Below are positions 6,114 through 7,294 of a stretch of 7,294 nt of DNA, in pieces (positions within the stretch are counted from its first letter, which is position 1; the number at the start of each line of letters is the position of its first letter). Origin of the DNA: Spirochaetaceae bacterium. Its GTDB lineage: Bacteria > Spirochaetota > Spirochaetia > Treponematales > Breznakiellaceae. The stretch is taken from NCBI GenBank assembly GCA_031257995.1, contig JAIRNN010000241.1, forward strand, positions 1 to 7,294, read 5' to 3'. The notes beneath the pieces were generated by a model. The model was not told the origin of the DNA. It saw nothing but the letters and a program-made list of their open reading frames with translations, and did no database searches. The translations under genes were made by a program, and so were the position numbers.

Positions 6114-6148
6114 GGGGACATTTCTATTGAACGTTGACACGCGTCCCC
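6114..6148. repeat. Probable right end of the ISNCY remnant, with GGGGAC/GTCCCC dyad
   Basis: Seven bases after the pseudogene stop, GGGGACATTTCTATTG (6114-6129) begins a segment that runs into AACGTTGACA (6130-6139). It resembles the terminal inverted repeat of ISNCY-type elements as I recall them. GGGGAC (6114-6119) is also inverted as GTCCCC (6143-6148). I could not find a matching left end upstream of 5551, consistent with decay. Confidence 0.4.
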
Positions 6149-6155
6149 GATTCCC

Positions 6156-6182
6156 TTGACAATTGTTCTTCCTTATTATAGA
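6156..6182 (+). promoter_or_regulatory. Candidate sigma-70 promoter for the TatD gene
   Basis: A consensus -35 TTGACA (6156-6161) is followed after 15 bp by TATAGA (6177-6182). The spacing is short of the ideal 17 bp. The ATG is 12 nt after the -10 box, so the transcript would be nearly leaderless, in keeping with the absence of a Shine-Dalgarno site. A second TTGACA lies at 6134-6139 in the IS end but has no matching -10. Confidence 0.45.
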
Positions 6183-6193
6183 AATTGAGTTTA

Positions 6194-6958
6194 ATGAATT
6201 ATACCGACACTCATGCGCACCTTGAACGGCTGGAGGAGGCGCATACGCAGCTTGAGGCGCTTTTTGATGCGGGCTTCGGTAAGATACTCGATATTGGCAC
6301 GGTCTGTGACGACCTTGCCGGGCGAATTGCCGAATTCGGGCGATATCCGGAGGTGCGTTTTGCGGCGGGGATTTGGCCGTATCCACAGGCCGTCTCGGAC
6401 AGGGAACGGATGGCGGCGGTGCTTGAAGCACAGATTGAGGCGGCTCCACCGGGGTTTGTGGTGGCAGTGGGGGAATGCGGGCTGGATCACCACCAGGAAC
6501 AGCCGGATAAAGCCGGCGAACGGGAGTTGTTTGAGGCGCATATTGCGCTGGCCGCCCGGTTTGACTTGCCGCTCGTTGTGCATAGCCGCGACGCGCCAAC
6601 AGAGACGCTGGCCGTTCTCCGCGATCATCCGGGTATTCGGGGCATTATCCATTGCTATTCCTACGGTGTGGAGGAGGCGCGGGTCTTTCTTGAACTTGGT
6701 TATCACATCTCCTTCGCCGGCAACCTCACCTATAAAAAATCGGACAGCCTTCGGGAAACGCTCCGCTTTATTCCTGACGACCGCCTACTCCTCGAAACGG
6801 ACAGCCCTTTCCTCGCCCCTCAATCTCATCGCGGTCAGCCTTGCCGACCGGGCTTCATCGCGGAGACCTACGCCCTTGCCGCCGAATTACGGGGAATGGA
6901 TAGGGAGACGCTGAAAGAACTCATTGCCGCCAATGCCGACGCACTCCTTTTCGCATAA
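6194..6958 (+). CDS. TatD-family metal-dependent hydrolase (DNase)
   Basis: The product is 254 residues, the usual length for this TIM-barrel amidohydrolase family, and is complete. Metal-binding residues are all present: THAH (His7, His9), VGECGLD (Glu94), VVHSRDA (His130), IIHCYS (His153) and LLLETDSPFLAP (Asp203). TatD proteins are cytosolic 3'-5' exonucleases or deoxyribonucleases using divalent metals, linked to DNA repair and quality control; that is family knowledge. The paralogues tatD, ycfH and yjjV cannot be separated here, so no symbol is given. ATG 6194 is preferred over TTG 6185 because MNYTDTHAH places the HxH motif at the usual position. No good ribosome binding site precedes it. 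It is not in an operon: IS debris lies upstream and a lone IS-like terminus touches its stop codon. Confidence 0.95.
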   Translation: MNYTDTHAHLERLEEAHTQLEALFDAGFGKILDIGTVCDDLAGRIAEFGRYPEVRFAAGIWPYPQAVSDRERMAAVLEAQIEAAPPGFVVAVGECGLDHHQEQPDKAGERELFEAHIALAARFDLPLVVHSRDAPTETLAVLRDHPGIRGIIHCYSYGVEEARVFLELGYHISFAGNLTYKKSDSLRETLRFIPDDRLLLETDSPFLAPQSHRGQPCRPGFIAETYALAAELRGMDRETLKELIAANADALLFA

Positions 6959-6976
6959 GAGGCTGTTTCAAAACTC
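6959..6976. repeat. Solitary IS/MITE-type terminus next to the TatD stop codon
   Basis: GAGGCTGTTTCAAAACTC begins on the base after the TAA of the TatD gene. It matches the right-end arm of the 451-bp element at 16 of 18 positions (differences at positions 4 and 10). No inverted partner was found in the remaining 318 bases of the window. The element may continue outside, or only the end survives. Confidence 0.6.
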
Positions 6977-7068
6977 TACGTTGTGGAGGGGACAGACTTC
7001 TCTCGCGGCCATCGGGCCCACGTGATTGGAGGCTGTATGTTTCTCCTTTTGGGGCGTGATCTAGGCTG

Positions 7069-7294
7069 TTATCCGGGTGGGGACGCGGGTTTGGCAGCGT
7101 TTTTCGCCGAAAAACTCATCGTTATCGTCATCCCGTCCGAGCGGGGGCTGTCCCAACTCAAGATGTAGGCCATCGCCTCCGCTACCGGCGTGTTGGCCGA
7201 CTTGTCTATCGCCGCCCAGTCCGTCTCTTCCGCCCGTTCCGGCGGCTCCCCGTCCAAGATCTCCGACTCGTACCGTTCACCCCAAAGATGCCCC
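7069..7294 (-). CDS. C-terminal part of an IS200-like/RAYT transposase (partial)
   Basis: A minus-strand frame enters from the right edge and stops at TAA (complement of 7071-7069), leaving 74 residues. It starts GHLWGERYESEILDGEPP, then gives DWAAIDKSANTPVAEAMAY, LSWDSPRSDGMTITMSFSAK and a Pro-rich end. The motif G-H-L-W-G-x-R-Y-x-S-x-I-L is typical of the Y1 transposase fold of REP-associated tyrosine transposases (COG1943 type), where it follows the HUH-tyrosine core. The HUH motif and catalytic Tyr would lie beyond the window. Such enzymes nick single-stranded DNA at hairpin-forming REP sequences, which is family knowledge. The tail ending FSAKN...PPG resembles extensions I recall from treponeme transposases, but this is unverified. 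It is convergent with the TatD gene, with 110 bp between their stop codons. Whether the full gene is intact cannot be seen. Confidence 0.6.
   Translation of the reverse strand, partial: GHLWGERYESEILDGEPPERAEETDWAAIDKSANTPVAEAMAYILSWDSPRSDGMTITMSFSAKNAAKPASPPG

Noticed and set aside
6191..6914. Other open frames overlapping the TatD gene on both strands
   Set aside because: TatD has a full set of metal ligands and the expected family length. The others are Arg-rich shadows.

Overview
This 7.3 kb window is GC-rich bacterial DNA with the look of a spirochaete, most likely a gut Treponema relative. The evidence is two large surface lipoproteins with relaxed spirochaete-style lipoboxes, an apparent DUF4469-type C-terminus at the left edge, and many decayed mobile elements. 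The lineage is inferred from style and was not searched.

Layout from left to right. (1) 2-169: the C-terminal end of an upstream gene. (2) 175-766: 25 full copies and one partial copy of an exact 23-bp tandem repeat. Its idealised unit is two inverted 8-bp arms around a GGGTTT spacer plus one linker base. (3) 765-803: an imperfect dyad directly against the array, then an intergenic stretch with several small palindromes. (4) 1103-2812 and 2932-4641: two tandem paralogous lipoprotein genes. Each encodes 569 residues, with different N-terminal modules and a shared C-terminal region of about 330 residues. Two hairpins with T-rich tails lie between them. (5) 4642-6190: about 1.5 kb without an intact gene. 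It holds degenerate intergenic repeats, a 451-bp MITE-like element (4834-5284) with 16-bp perfect terminal inverted repeats and a TACT target duplication, a GC-rich hairpin block, and the wreck of an ISNCY-type transposase. (6) 6194-6958: an intact TatD-family metal-dependent hydrolase. (7) 6959-6976: a solitary copy of a MITE-like terminus touching the TatD stop codon. (8) 7069-7294, minus strand: the C-terminal end of a probable IS200-like/RAYT (REP-associated tyrosine) transposase, cut by the window edge.

The genes do not form one pathway. The lipoprotein pair is probably a lineage-specific surface family that grew by duplication and module exchange. TatD is a housekeeping nuclease that appears to sit between mobile-element debris, and its promoter may lie beside an IS end. 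The most interesting feature is the 23-bp array. It could be an iteron-like protein-binding array or a hairpin array, possibly linked to the RAYT-like gene about 6.3 kb away, but that link is speculative.
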